Of a stretch of DNA of 64,000 nt, positions 17,714-27,157 are shown piece by piece (within the stretch, counting starts at the first letter, position 1; each line of letters begins with the position of its first letter). This stretch comes from Flavobacterium limicola. Its GTDB lineage: Bacteria; Bacteroidota; Bacteroidia; Flavobacteriales; Flavobacteriaceae. A program made the position numbers and the translations under genes. The stretch is taken from positions 1-64,000 of the forward strand of contig NZ_RBXA01000004.1 in NCBI RefSeq assembly GCF_003634755.1, in the 5' to 3' direction. The notes beneath the pieces were generated by a model. That model was not told where the DNA came from, did no database searches, and saw nothing but the letters and a program-made list of their open reading frames with translations.

Positions 17714-18036
17714 TAGTAGATTTATAATCTGAATGCTAAACTACTCTTTTTTTTTAAGATTTTTAACAAAAAAAAAATGCTTAAAATATAAAATCAACAA
17801 AGGTATTAGTAGCGAAAACAGCACTAATCACTTCTAAAGCAACAGTTAATCGATTATTCAAAACACTTAATCGATGAATTAAAAATTTCATTTATTTTTA
17901 ATTTAAATTAACACTTTTTTAGAATAAATAATTGTCCTCAAGTTTATCAACTTAGATGTTTAAATAAATTTAACTCTAACAATATTTTTTGGTTGCGCAA
18001 CTAAATTGATTTTAAATATTAAGAATATTAAAATTT
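17714..18036. other. Divergent regulatory region between signalling operon and AraC gene
   Basis: An AT-rich spacer without coding capacity. Two TTAATCGAT direct repeats start 21 bp apart (17846-17854 and 17867-17875), the spacing of two helical turns, and a perfect 10-bp palindrome GTTGCGCAAC lies at 17992-18001, 35 nt before the AraC start codon. These are candidate operator sites; which protein binds them is not known. Confidence 0.5.
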
Positions 18037-19101
18037 ATGTCCTTAAATAAATGGTCTAAACACCTTCAAAAATACCTTTTCCTGCTCAAAGATGATTTTT
18101 TTGAATTGCCTTATTTATCCAATTCCCCGGAAGTCATGTTTAATAGTGTAATAAAAACGCCAATAGCAAGGCATAAGCCCTTAGAACAAGCAATTTACAC
18201 TAACAATCCTTTTTGCAAAGGCATCATGCATTATCGCCAAATCGAAGATGGTTTTTGGCTCTTAGCCACCGATATAGAAATTAAACAAAATATAATTGCA
18301 AAAGCAATTTATACTGAAGATGAAGTTAGTGATTATTATTTTTTATCGTTTTCAGCTTTTGAATATGAGTTTCCTATAAAAGACTCTTTAAATAATAATG
18401 TAACACTATTAAGTGTTTGCTGGACATTTTACAAACCAAGAACAGAAGTAGCTACTTATTTTTATAAAAATACAAAAGGAAAATTTTACAACCTCATTTT
18501 TAACAAAAAATGGGCAGATAACAATCTTTTTTTTAAAGACTTACATAATAAAGAAAGTATCTATAAACTTCTGAACAATGATTTAGGGTTTTACACTTGG
18601 CTTGATATTGCTCCCAAAGCCAGTACGTTAGCAAAACAAATTTCGGAAATTTTGGAAAACGAAAATTCAGGGGTATTTAACACTGTTGATTTAAAAAAAC
18701 ATAGCTTGGATTTAATCACGGACTTCGTTAATAATGCCTTTAACGACAATCGTATGAAAAATGATGTTTCATTAAGTAATTTAGATTACTACAAAATTGC
18801 AAAAGCAGAAAAAATGATTTTGCATAATTTAAATGTTCCTTTTGTGGGTATTGAGCATATTGCCACTGAAGTGAACATGTCTCCAACAAAATTAAAATCT
18901 AATTTCAAAACAGTATTTGGACTATCGTTGTTACAATATCATAAAGAGAAAAATATGCGTTTGGCTTTACAGCTCATTCAAAAAACAAATGACCAAGTAA
19001 AAGTAATTATTACTTTGACAGGTTATAATAGCAATAGTAAATTTTCAAGTGCCTTTAAAAAAAGATTCGGTTTCCTTCCCTCTGAAACAGAAAAAAAATA
19101 G
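18037..19101 (+). CDS. AraC-family transcriptional regulator
   Basis: 354 aa. The C-terminal 110 residues hold the two helix-turn-helix motifs of AraC proteins: VGIEHIATEVNMSPTKLKSNF, then KVIITLTGYNSNSKFSSAFKKRFGF ending in LPSE. The N-terminal part (about 1-235) is a possible ligand-binding domain without recognisable family. Transcribed away from the four-gene signalling operon across a 320-nt gap that carries repeats, so it may control that operon. Confidence 0.87.
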   Translation: MSLNKWSKHLQKYLFLLKDDFFELPYLSNSPEVMFNSVIKTPIARHKPLEQAIYTNNPFCKGIMHYRQIEDGFWLLATDIEIKQNIIAKAIYTEDEVSDYYFLSFSAFEYEFPIKDSLNNNVTLLSVCWTFYKPRTEVATYFYKNTKGKFYNLIFNKKWADNNLFFKDLHNKESIYKLLNNDLGFYTWLDIAPKASTLAKQISEILENENSGVFNTVDLKKHSLDLITDFVNNAFNDNRMKNDVSLSNLDYYKIAKAEKMILHNLNVPFVGIEHIATEVNMSPTKLKSNFKTVFGLSLLQYHKEKNMRLALQLIQKTNDQVKVIITLTGYNSNSKFSSAFKKRFGFLPSETEKK

Positions 19102-19267
19102 CTTAGCGCTTTTATAATTCTCATATTAATAGTTAGCAATTTCACCATAATTTAATGCTGATTTTTGAGTTTTATATTCTCTTTTCAAGGCATTATTAGA
19201 ATTCAATCGAAGTAAATCCAAAAATTAAAAACGGATCATCCAAAAAAGTTCCTATTATTTTTAAATA

Positions 19268-19302
19268 AAAAAGCGGATGCCTTTTTATGGTATCCGCTTT
19301 CA
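19268..19302 (-). terminator. Terminator of the transketolase operon
   Basis: The arms AAAGCGGAT and ATCCGCTTT (19270-19278 and 19292-19300), with further pairing inside, are followed on the minus strand by a T-rich run. It lies 15 nt past the stop of the last transketolase gene. Confidence 0.75.
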
Positions 19303-19317
19303 ATTCCAGAAAAAAAA

Positions 19318-20271
19318 TTATTTTCTTTTCATTACTCTTTCTACAGCTTCAACAATCGCTTGATTGTTCAATTTGTATTTATCCATTAATTGTTCTGGTG
19401 TTCCAGATTCTCCAAAACTGTCATTAACCGCTACAAACTCTTGTGGAGCTGGACTGTTTAATGCTAATACTCGGGAAACACTTTCGCCAAGACCACCAAG
19501 AATATTGTGTTCTTCAGCAGTAACAATACATTTTGTTTTTGCCAATGATTTCAAAATCGCTTCTTCATCCAATGGTTTGATCGTATGAATATTGATTACC
19601 TCAGCAGAAATCCCTTGTGCTTCTAGTGCTTCCGCAGCAATTAAAGCCTCCCAAACTAAATGTCCGGTAGCTATAATAGTTACATCAGAACCTTCAGTTA
19701 AAACTATCGCTTTCCCAATTTCGAAAGGCTCATCAGCTGGCATAAAGTTAGGCACTACTGGACGACCAAAACGCAAATAAACAGGACCATGGTGATCTGC
19801 AATTGCTAATGTAGCGGCCTTAGTTTGATTGTAATCACAAGTGTTGATTACGGTCATTCCAGGTAACATTTTCATTAATCCAATATCTTCAAGAATTTGG
19901 TGTGTAGCTCCGTCTTCTCCTAAAGTTAAACCAGCGTGTGAAGCACAAATTTTTACATTTTTCTCTGAATATGCAACTGATTGACGAATTTGATCGTACA
20001 CTCTTCCTGTAGAAAAGTTAGCGAAAGTCCCTGTGAAAGGAATTTTTCCTCCAACAGTTAAACCTGCTGCAATTCCAATCATGTTCGCTTCCGCAATTCC
20101 AATTTGGAAAAAACGCTCCGGATGATTTTTCTTGAAATCATCAAATTTTAAGGAACCTATTAAATCAGCACAAAGTGCTACCACATTTTCGTTTTTTTGA
20201 CCTAATTCAGTCATTCCCGCTCCAAAACCTGAACGAGTATCTTTACTTCCTGTATTTGTATATTTTTTCAT
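19318..20271 (-). CDS. Transketolase, C-terminal subunit
   Basis: 317 aa, corresponding to the pyrimidine-binding and C-terminal domains of transketolase. It carries the catalytic Glu region in QIGIAEANMIGIAAGL, the SHAGLTLGEDGATHQ segment and a C-terminal domain with IINIHTIKPLD. With the partner subunit upstream it transfers two-carbon units in the pentose phosphate pathway. It starts 74 nt after the N-terminal subunit. The split form is common in Bacteroidota and in family relatives that act in sugar or isoprenoid routes. Confidence 0.93.
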   Translation of the reverse strand: MKKYTNTGSKDTRSGFGAGMTELGQKNENVVALCADLIGSLKFDDFKKNHPERFFQIGIAEANMIGIAAGLTVGGKIPFTGTFANFSTGRVYDQIRQSVAYSEKNVKICASHAGLTLGEDGATHQILEDIGLMKMLPGMTVINTCDYNQTKAATLAIADHHGPVYLRFGRPVVPNFMPADEPFEIGKAIVLTEGSDVTIIATGHLVWEALIAAEALEAQGISAEVINIHTIKPLDEEAILKSLAKTKCIVTAEEHNILGGLGESVSRVLALNSPAPQEFVAVNDSFGESGTPEQLMDKYKLNNQAIVEAVERVMKRK

Positions 20272-20345
20272 TTTCTTTAATTGAATGATTTTAAAATTAA
20301 ATGATTATGAGAATTCATAATTTATAATTCAAAATTCATAATTAT

Positions 20346-21197
20346 TTAGTAGTCGCTTTCTCCTTCAGTATAATTTTGACCTAAAGCAATTTCAAGTTGC
20401 GTATCATTAGGCGCTTTACCGTGCCAAGCATGACTGTACATCATAAAATCTACTCCGTTACCCATTTCAGTATGCAACAATACACAAACTGGTTTTCCTT
20501 TTCCGGTTCTTGATTTGGCGTCGTTCATACCAGCAATGATTGCTTCGATGTCATTTCCTTTTTCAATTTCTAAAACATCCCAATCAAAAGCTTCAAATTT
20601 AGCGCGGATACTTCCCATGGCTAAAACCTCATCGGTAGAACCATCAATTTGTTTTCCGTTTAAGTCTATTGTAGCAATAAGGTTGTCGACTTTTTTTGCA
20701 GAAGCATACATGATGGCTTCCCAGTTTTGACCTTCTTGCAATTCACCATCCCCGTGAAGCGTATAAATAATATGGCTGTCACCATTCAATTTTTTTGCTT
20801 GTGCCGCACCAATCCCTACAGATAATCCTTGTCCAAGGGAACCAGACGCAATACGCACACCCGGTAAACCGTCATGTGTAGTTGGGTGTCCTTGTAATCT
20901 TGAATTGATCAAACGGAAAGTAGCCAGTTCTGATACCGGAAAATAACCACTTCTTGCTAAAACGCTGTAAAATACAGGTGAAATATGCCCGTTTGAAAGG
21001 AAGAAAAGATCTTCTCCAATTCCGTCCATATCAAAACCTTCTTTGCGTTCCATGATATTTTGGTATAAAACTACCAGAAATTCAGCGCAACCTAAAGAAC
21101 CACCTGGGTGACCTGAGTTTACTGCGTGTACCATTCGAAGAATATCTCTTCTGACTTGGATTGTTAAATCGTTTAATTGTTGTGTGTTCGGTTTCAT
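20346..21197 (-). CDS. Transketolase, N-terminal (thiamine diphosphate-binding) subunit
   Basis: 283 aa, equivalent to the N-terminal half of transketolase. It shows NSGHPGGSLG near the start, GSLGQGLSVGIG, and the ThDP/Mg motif HGDGELQEGQNWEAIMYA followed by DLNGKQIDGS. The downstream gene supplies the other half of the active site, so both are needed for one alpha2beta2-type enzyme. It opens the operon and is divergent from a Crp-type regulator. Confidence 0.94.
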   Translation of the reverse strand: MKPNTQQLNDLTIQVRRDILRMVHAVNSGHPGGSLGCAEFLVVLYQNIMERKEGFDMDGIGEDLFFLSNGHISPVFYSVLARSGYFPVSELATFRLINSRLQGHPTTHDGLPGVRIASGSLGQGLSVGIGAAQAKKLNGDSHIIYTLHGDGELQEGQNWEAIMYASAKKVDNLIATIDLNGKQIDGSTDEVLAMGSIRAKFEAFDWDVLEIEKGNDIEAIIAGMNDAKSRTGKGKPVCVLLHTEMGNGVDFMMYSHAWHGKAPNDTQLEIALGQNYTEGESDY

Positions 21198-21347
21198 TTG
21201 TGTGTTAAAATTAGACTGCGCAAATATAATCAGATAATTTGATTAATAGAAGGTTCCATTTTTAGATTTATCAATAGTTATTAAGGATTCTATTTTTTGG
21301 CACCAACACTATTTCTCACTTTTAACACTATTTAGTATCTTGCAGCC

Positions 21348-21935
21348 ATGTTTCAACAATTATTCAAAAGCATTCAGGAAAAAGTGACACTAACCCCAGA
21401 AGAAATGGAGTTGTGTAAAACGTTTTTTATCCCAAAGAAGTTACGTAAAAAACAAACCTTATTGCAGGAAGGAGACATTTGTATCTACAATGCATTTGTT
21501 GAAAAAGGAATTCTCCGCTCTTTTTCCATGGATGAAAAAGGGAATGAACACATTGTACAATTTGCGATTGAAGGCTGGTGGATTACAGATTTGTCAAGTT
21601 TTCTGACCAACAGCAACTCTATTTATACCATTGAAGCGCTTGAGGATTCTGAATTGCTTTTGCTGACTACTGAAGCCAGAGAAGCATTGATGGATAGAAT
21701 CCCCATGTTTGAAAGATACCAACGCTTGCTTTTGCAAAATGCCTACATCGCAAATCAAGTTCGAATAAATTCGGCTTTAACTGAAACCGCCGAAGAAAAA
21801 TACACCAATCTAGGAATTGCATATCCCGGAATTGTTCAACGTGTACCCCAACACATGATTGCTTCTTACCTTGGACTGAAACCGGAAACATTGAGTCGGG
21901 TTCGCAAACAAATTAACAATCGTAGTTCTTTTTAA
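21348..21935 (+). CDS. Crp/Fnr-family transcriptional regulator
   Basis: 195 aa. The N-terminal cyclic-nucleotide-binding-like beta roll (about 15-120) carries KTLLQEGDIC and VEKGILRSF. The C-terminal helix-turn-helix reads QHMIASYLGLKPETLSRVRKQI. The phosphate-binding Arg-Ser pair of true cAMP receptors is not obvious, so cAMP is not assumed. It is 86 nt ahead of a nucleotide-binding-fold gene and an ene-reductase and may regulate them. Confidence 0.88.
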   Translation: MFQQLFKSIQEKVTLTPEEMELCKTFFIPKKLRKKQTLLQEGDICIYNAFVEKGILRSFSMDEKGNEHIVQFAIEGWWITDLSSFLTNSNSIYTIEALEDSELLLLTTEAREALMDRIPMFERYQRLLLQNAYIANQVRINSALTETAEEKYTNLGIAYPGIVQRVPQHMIASYLGLKPETLSRVRKQINNRSSF

Positions 21936-22021
21936 TTGACATAGATCAATAGAATTTCTTGTTTTACATCAACAGAAACTTCACCAGTACAGCCCTAAAT
22001 TTGCCAAGTAAATTAAAGTCG

Positions 22022-22522
22022 ATGTCAAACAAAATAACATTTGCAGTACTTGGTGTTTCAGAAACCAACAGTATTTTTCTAGCGAAGCAAATTGCCAAAA
22101 CCAATCCCGTTTTGCTGTTTGATCATGATGCTATTGTATTGAATACCGTTTATTCACAAATACTTTCAGAGTATTCAAACGTAAACGCGGAGATGATGAT
22201 TTGTCCAACCAATGCCAGTTGGGAAGCGGATGTTATTATACTTTCAAATGCTGCGGCATCTGACAGCAATCTTACTGAAAAAATCAGAAAAGTGGCTACA
22301 GGCAAGATTGTAATTTTCTTGGAAAACAAAAAGAATACAAATACTAGCGGAAATTCTGCTGAAAAATGGCAGGATTTGTTTCCTTATTCCAAAGTTGTTC
22401 AGAGTTTCGAATCAGCGGATGAATCTAACGATTCCTTTTTTTTGAACGGAAACGATAAGCAAGCCGTAAAGACTATTTTGACATTATTGACAAGTATTGG
22501 TTTGAAAGCCGATATTTTATAA
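22022..22522 (+). CDS. Hypothetical protein with Rossmann-like N-terminus
   Basis: 166 aa from the ATG opening MSNKITFAVLGVSETNS. An upstream in-frame ATG at 21959 would add 21 residues without family-like character. The start resembles a dinucleotide-binding fold (ITFAVLGVSETNSIFLAKQI), as in NADP-dependent oxidoreductases of the F420 type, but the glycine motif is incomplete. It probably belongs with the OYE gene 28 nt downstream. No catalytic residues can be named. Confidence 0.6.
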   Translation: MSNKITFAVLGVSETNSIFLAKQIAKTNPVLLFDHDAIVLNTVYSQILSEYSNVNAEMMICPTNASWEADVIILSNAAASDSNLTEKIRKVATGKIVIFLENKKNTNTSGNSAEKWQDLFPYSKVVQSFESADESNDSFFLNGNDKQAVKTILTLLTSIGLKADIL

Positions 22523-22550
22523 ACTAACATTAATTTAAAAAAAAAATCAA

Positions 22551-23645
22551 ATGAGCAAATCAATTTTATTTCAACCTTACACATTAGGAAGCAGTACTTT
22601 AAAAAACCGAATGGTGATGGCGCCAATGACACGAAGCCGTTCTAATAATGAAGGAAATGTTCCTACAACACTCACGGCAGAATATTATGCGCAAAGAGCT
22701 ACAGCAGGTTTAATTGTTTCCGAAGGAACTTTTGTGAGTACAAAAGCAGTTGGTTTTATCAACGTTCCAGGAATTTATAGTGCAGCTCAAACCGAAGGTT
22801 GGAAACTAGTTACAAAAGCAGTACACGAAAAAGAAGGAACTATATTCGCACAATTGTGGCACACGGGACGATTATCGCATCCGGATTTGCATAACGGTGA
22901 ATTGCCACACGCACCGTCAGCGTTAAATCCTTTTGCAAAAGCGTACACAAATGATGGTTTTGTTGATACAGTTGTTCCAAAAGAAATGACGATTGAAGAC
23001 ATCAAACAAACCGTTTTAGATTTTAAAAACGGAGCTAAAAATGCAATTGCTGCAGGTTTTGACGGAGTCGAATTGCACGCTGCAAATGGATATTTGTTGC
23101 AACAGTTTTTTAATGATTATTCCAATCATCGTTCGGATGAATACGGTGGTTCTATTGAAAACAAATCCCGAATCTTATTTGATATTCTAGATGCTTTAGA
23201 AGGAGTTATTGATTATAATAAAGTTGGTGTTCGATTGAATCCTTCGTTGCACAATGCGCAGGGAATGATGCTGGATGAACAGACAATTCCAACCTATGAG
23301 TACATTATCAATAAACTGAATGATTACGGATTGGCTTATATCCATTTAACGGAGCCTTTCACTGATGTAAGTGAGGTACCTTTTGCGGTTACTGAAGTAG
23401 CCAAACATTTCAGACCATTTTACAAAGGAACTTTAATCATCAATAAAAGTTTTAACAAAGAAACCGGTATCAAAGTTATCGAAGACGGATATGCTGATCT
23501 TGTATCTTATGGAGTTCCCTTTATTGCAAATCCAGATTTAGTGGCTCGTTTTAAAACTGATGCACCATTGAACACGCCAGATCAAACTACTTTTTATACT
23601 GATACCGTGAAAGGATACACTGATTATCCGGCAATGGCTGAATAA
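22551..23645 (+). CDS. nemA: Old yellow enzyme family alkene reductase
   Basis: An FMN-dependent ene-reductase, 364 aa, that reduces activated C=C bonds of electrophiles such as N-ethylmaleimide using NAD(P)H. It shows MVMAPMTRSRS, QLWHTGRLSHP, FDGVELHAANGYLLQQF (substrate His/Asn pair) and NHRSDEYGGSIENKSR, all OYE signatures, and a C-terminal GVPFIANPDLVARF. The gene symbol is by family likeness. It follows the Rossmann-like gene on the same strand and ends at a bidirectional terminator. Confidence 0.92.
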   Translation: MSKSILFQPYTLGSSTLKNRMVMAPMTRSRSNNEGNVPTTLTAEYYAQRATAGLIVSEGTFVSTKAVGFINVPGIYSAAQTEGWKLVTKAVHEKEGTIFAQLWHTGRLSHPDLHNGELPHAPSALNPFAKAYTNDGFVDTVVPKEMTIEDIKQTVLDFKNGAKNAIAAGFDGVELHAANGYLLQQFFNDYSNHRSDEYGGSIENKSRILFDILDALEGVIDYNKVGVRLNPSLHNAQGMMLDEQTIPTYEYIINKLNDYGLAYIHLTEPFTDVSEVPFAVTEVAKHFRPFYKGTLIINKSFNKETGIKVIEDGYADLVSYGVPFIANPDLVARFKTDAPLNTPDQTTFYTDTVKGYTDYPAMAE

Positions 23646-23707
23646 TTGAAAACTTTTATTAGCTATAAAAATAGATTACATTTTATTCAAGTCAGATTAT
23701 AATTCAC

Positions 23708-23736
23708 AGAAAAGCCCGCAAATGCGGGCTTTTTAA
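23708..23736. terminator. Bidirectional terminator
   Basis: AAAGCCCGCA and TGCGGGCTTT pair around AA, with an A run before and a T run after. It separates the ene-reductase gene from the convergent DUF892 gene. Confidence 0.85.
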
Positions 23737-23777
23737 GTAGTAGGAAAAACAGTTATTAGCTGTTTTAAGTATGAAAA

Positions 23778-24353
23778 TTATGCTTTAATGTTTGTAATCG
23801 CATCTGCTTTGTGAGCTTGATTGTTGATGGTTGACATTGCAATTCCGGTTAATGTTGCATCTGTTTTTTTCTTTTCATCGAGTGTCATTGCAAGCAAATT
23901 GGCAGCTTTGTTTTCTCCTAATGTTTTAGCAAAGGCGTGCAAAGTGCCATACGTTGCTATTTCGTAATGTTTCACTTTTTGTTCCGCAGCAATAATTCCT
24001 GCATCTCGTACTGCACCTAAATCAGTTTCTTTAATTAGACCATCGGCTTCTTTTAGAATACCTTCCATAGCATCACATTTTTTTGCAGTTGGTTTCATAC
24101 CATTCTCTTGAAAAATTTTCTCTAAGCGAGAAACATGTTCTTTGGATTCATTTAATTGGCTTTTTAATGAGTTTACTAATTCTGGTGTTGAAGCATTTTT
24201 CACCATATTTGGTAAGGTTTTAGTCAAAACTTTTTCAGACCAATAGATGTCTTTCAATCCATTTTCAAATAAATCTCTTAAGCCATGTGCGGCATTGCTT
24301 TTTGCTTGCATTGCACCTTTTACATTTTCGTTTTTACTAATTGCAGTTCTCAT
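23778..24353 (-). CDS. DUF892 ferritin-like protein (YciE/YciF family)
   Basis: 191 aa, a four-helix ferritin-like protein of the stress-related YciF group. It starts after a lysine/asparagine-rich 25-residue leader with GLRDLFENGLKDIYWSEKVL, then shows SKEHVSRLEKIF, DAGIIAAEQKVKHYEIATYGTL and LLAMTLDEKKKTDATL, with carboxylates and His placed for a di-metal site. The exact function is unknown; the family is linked to general stress. It appears to be a single-gene unit. Confidence 0.85.
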   Translation of the reverse strand: MRTAISKNENVKGAMQAKSNAAHGLRDLFENGLKDIYWSEKVLTKTLPNMVKNASTPELVNSLKSQLNESKEHVSRLEKIFQENGMKPTAKKCDAMEGILKEADGLIKETDLGAVRDAGIIAAEQKVKHYEIATYGTLHAFAKTLGENKAANLLAMTLDEKKKTDATLTGIAMSTINNQAHKADAITNIKA

Positions 24354-24527
24354 AACGCTAGTTTTTAAGATTAAATTGTATAGAAATAATAGATACTATT
24401 TTTTCTATCTAACTCATTCACTTAAATTTTTTAAGTGGAATAAAATTAAACAAATAATAATCTAATCAACTGTTAATTAACTAATTGTAAATACGAATAG
24501 TATTATTTACTGTTGCCAAAAAATCTT

Positions 24528-24848
24528 TTATCGTCCTATTTTATTTTTTAGACTGCTCCATACGCCACCATTGTATACTGCAGTATAGCCATTAGATTTC
24601 AAAATGCTTTTTGCCGAAGCGCTTCGCATTCCAGAAGCGCAACACGTAATGATAGGTTGGTTTTTATCTTTCAGTTTGAACAGGTTATTGCGTAGCGAAT
24701 CCACGGGAATATTTAGAGAATCCTTAATGTGTCCTGCCAGATATTCGGCTTTGCTGCGCACATCAACGACAATAGCTCCGTTCTGAATTAATTCCGGATA
24801 ATCCACTTTGGCGCCAAGCCCAAATATTTTTTTGAGTATGTTTATCAT
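24528..24848 (-). CDS. Rhodanese-like sulfurtransferase
   Basis: 106 aa, a single rhodanese domain. The active-site loop is CCASGMRSA, with the nucleophile Cys of the C-x4-R loop. The fold start VVDVRSKAEYLAGHI and the ending YNGGVWSSL are typical. No signal peptide is evident. It lies 1 nt behind a second, shorter rhodanese gene, and the two probably share an mRNA and have related sulfur carrier roles. Confidence 0.9.
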   Translation of the reverse strand: MINILKKIFGLGAKVDYPELIQNGAIVVDVRSKAEYLAGHIKDSLNIPVDSLRNNLFKLKDKNQPIITCCASGMRSASAKSILKSNGYTAVYNGGVWSSLKNKIGR

Positions 24849-24849
24849 G

Positions 24850-25134
24850 TTACACGATTTGGGATTGAAGATAATTCACATCCAGCCACGAACCACCATT
24901 GTAGCACTCGATTCCGTGCGCGGTCAGAAATACTTGCGCCTGTCCACTTCTATTTCCAGAGGCACAACACAGTACCAATGGTGCTTTAAGTTCTTGTATT
25001 TCCTGCATTCGATGTGGTATTTCATTCAACGGAATATTGATGGAGCCCGCAACATGACCGCCCATAAATTCATCATAAGAACGCACATCGACAATGGTTC
25101 CCAGTTTCTCTTTAATTATTTTTGCTACTTCCAT
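24850..25134 (-). CDS. Rhodanese-like sulfurtransferase
   Basis: 94 aa, a compact single-domain rhodanese: TIVDVRSYDEFMGGHVAGS, then an active loop CCASGNRSGQA and the end CYNGGSWLDV. First of a tandem rhodanese pair with a 1-nt gap. The two active loops share CCASG-RS, which suggests an old duplication. Likely cytoplasmic. Confidence 0.9.
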   Translation of the reverse strand: MEVAKIIKEKLGTIVDVRSYDEFMGGHVAGSINIPLNEIPHRMQEIQELKAPLVLCCASGNRSGQAQVFLTAHGIECYNGGSWLDVNYLQSQIV

Positions 25135-25255
25135 AGTATTACTTTTAAAATTAATAATTCCTGTATGTATGTTCTAGTGTTACAAAATTACAATTACACG
25201 GTCGATTTATCGTACTAATTATCACTTAACAAAAATTACATTTGGCATTAATACT

Positions 25256-26425
25256 CTAAAAACTCCATCGGCCTCTAATGTAAATCTCAGTTATTAAATT
25301 TTGGTACGTATTATTCTGTTCCGAAAAAAAAGACTGTGCCGTAAAGTCCAAATCAAAATTGGTCGCCACATTCCACGCATAAACAGGAACTAATATGACC
25401 GTATTTTTTTCGGGTGAGTAAATAAACGAAAAGTTGAACGATTTAATTGGAGAAATAGTTTTCAGAACTGTTGCATAAAAATTATAGCGAAAGGGAAACA
25501 AATTTTTAGCTGATAAATTAGAGTTATAAAAACTGCCGCTACTTACAAAGGCATTCGTAGGATTACTGTTGTACAAACCGGCTAAGGAAACATACCAATC
25601 GTTTTTAAAGGTTTGATCCGCCATAATAGAAATACTAAAGGTGTCGGATGTCTCCAAAGTGTTTCGTTTTGGAATAAAATAACTCAATTCCCCTTTAAAA
25701 CCTGCTTCTTTAATATTTCCTGCCCAACCGCCTCCAACGACATAATCAGTTTGATACATTCCGCCCAGGAACTGGAAATCGTATTTCCATTTGTTAATTT
25801 TATACAAGAAAGCAACAGTATGATCGTCTTTGTATTTTCCAGGTTTATAGGCGAGTTCCAGTGCCGAACTATTATTTAAATTCCTCTGAATCCGAATGGC
25901 ATCATTACCAGGTCGTTCTTCATAATCAAAATCCAGAAAATTATAAGCATTGAAAATATCATTGGGATTCCAGATGTTGTTAATCCCCCAATTAATGCGT
26001 TGCCTTCCTATTTTGATATCCCATTTTTCATCCGCATATTGAAGTAGCATTCTGTCAATAACGGAATGTGCCACGAAGGATTTTTCGTTGATCCACAAAT
26101 GGGAAAGATTCAATATACCGTTGTATTGGTTGATGGCTTTACCAAAATCAGAAATCTGTTTGACTTGCTCGCCATAAAAAATACGATTCCTGATTTCCAA
26201 TCGTCCGCTTATTTTGGGTGAAATAGTAAACTTAAAATTCAACCGATTATGAATCAGATTCATCGATGCATTCGAATCAATTTTTTGGATAAAATAAGTA
26301 CTTTGCATGTCCTTTATATATCCATTGAGCTCTATCCACGGCGTTTTTGTACTATACTTTTGCGCAAAAAATGTAGTGCAAATAAAGCATAAAATACAGG
26401 TTAATATGGATTTATAAAATTTCAC
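25256..26425 (-). CDS. Predicted outer-membrane beta-barrel of the Lol-like operon
   Basis: 389 aa with a signal peptide (ILTCILCFICTTFFAQ) and alternating hydrophobic/polar strands rich in aromatic residues, ending in a terminal Phe (IYIRGRWSF) as in barrels inserted by Bam. Segments such as KIGRQRINWGINNIWNPNDIFNAYNF resemble the DUF1302/alginate-export porin-like group. It starts 5 nt after the ABC ATPase gene, so an outer-membrane role in the same export path is inferred. The substrate is unknown. Confidence 0.75.
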   Translation of the reverse strand: MKFYKSILTCILCFICTTFFAQKYSTKTPWIELNGYIKDMQSTYFIQKIDSNASMNLIHNRLNFKFTISPKISGRLEIRNRIFYGEQVKQISDFGKAINQYNGILNLSHLWINEKSFVAHSVIDRMLLQYADEKWDIKIGRQRINWGINNIWNPNDIFNAYNFLDFDYEERPGNDAIRIQRNLNNSSALELAYKPGKYKDDHTVAFLYKINKWKYDFQFLGGMYQTDYVVGGGWAGNIKEAGFKGELSYFIPKRNTLETSDTFSISIMADQTFKNDWYVSLAGLYNSNPTNAFVSSGSFYNSNLSAKNLFPFRYNFYATVLKTISPIKSFNFSFIYSPEKNTVILVPVYAWNVATNFDLDFTAQSFFSEQNNTYQNLITEIYIRGRWSF

Positions 26426-26430
26426 AATGC

Positions 26431-27153
26431 TTATATTTTGGCTATTTGTTTATGTATAATGGAAGTTGGAGCCGTATCGGCAACAATTTTTCCGTCTTCG
26501 AGCGTAATGACTCTTCGGGCTCGGTTGATGACTCTTTGGTCGTGTGTCGAAAAAACAAAAGTCATATTTTCTTCCTGATTGAGTTTAAGCATCATGTCCA
26601 GTAAATTTTCAGCTGAAACCGAATCGAGATTTGCTGTGGGTTCGTCTGCCAGAATAAATTGTGGTTTTGGTGCCAATGCTCTCGCTACGGCCACACGCTG
26701 TTGTTGTCCACCGGATAATTCTCGTGGTCTTTTATTGATTTTGTCTTCTAATCCTATTTCTTTCAGCAATTCCAAAACGCGTTGCTCTGTTTCTTGCTTG
26801 GAACGCTTTTGCAACAGCATAATAAACTCGATGTTTTCTTTGGCGGTGAGCACTGGAATCAGGTTATAGGATTGAAACACAAAACCAATATTGTTCAATC
26901 TAAAGTCAATTAATTCATTGCCTTTTAGCTCCGTAATATTCGTTCCGTTGATTTCAACAAAACCTTCAGAAGGAATGTCTAACCCGCCAATCATGTTGAG
27001 CAAAGTGGTTTTCCCTGAACCCGATGGACCTTTAATTGCCGTAAATTCACCACGTGAAATATGAAGATGAACTTTATTCAACGCATAAACCGGAATGGTT
27101 TTTTCATCGTATATTTTCGATAAATTGTGCGCATCTATTACTGTTTCTTTCAT
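26431..27153 (-). CDS. ABC transporter ATPase, LolD/MacB type
   Basis: 240 aa. Walker A GPSGSGKTTLLNMIGG, Q-loop FVFQSYNLIP, signature LSGGQQQRVAVARAL, Walker B FILADEPTANLDS and H-loop STHDQRV are all intact. The length and sequence fit the LolD/MacB/FtsE class, which powers FtsX-type permeases that work on lipoproteins or envelope substrates rather than import. It lies 4 nt after the preceding permease gene and 5 nt before the barrel gene. Confidence 0.93.
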   Translation of the reverse strand: MKETVIDAHNLSKIYDEKTIPVYALNKVHLHISRGEFTAIKGPSGSGKTTLLNMIGGLDIPSEGFVEINGTNITELKGNELIDFRLNNIGFVFQSYNLIPVLTAKENIEFIMLLQKRSKQETEQRVLELLKEIGLEDKINKRPRELSGGQQQRVAVARALAPKPQFILADEPTANLDSVSAENLLDMMLKLNQEENMTFVFSTHDQRVINRARRVITLEDGKIVADTAPTSIIHKQIAKI

Positions 27154-27157
27154 GGTC

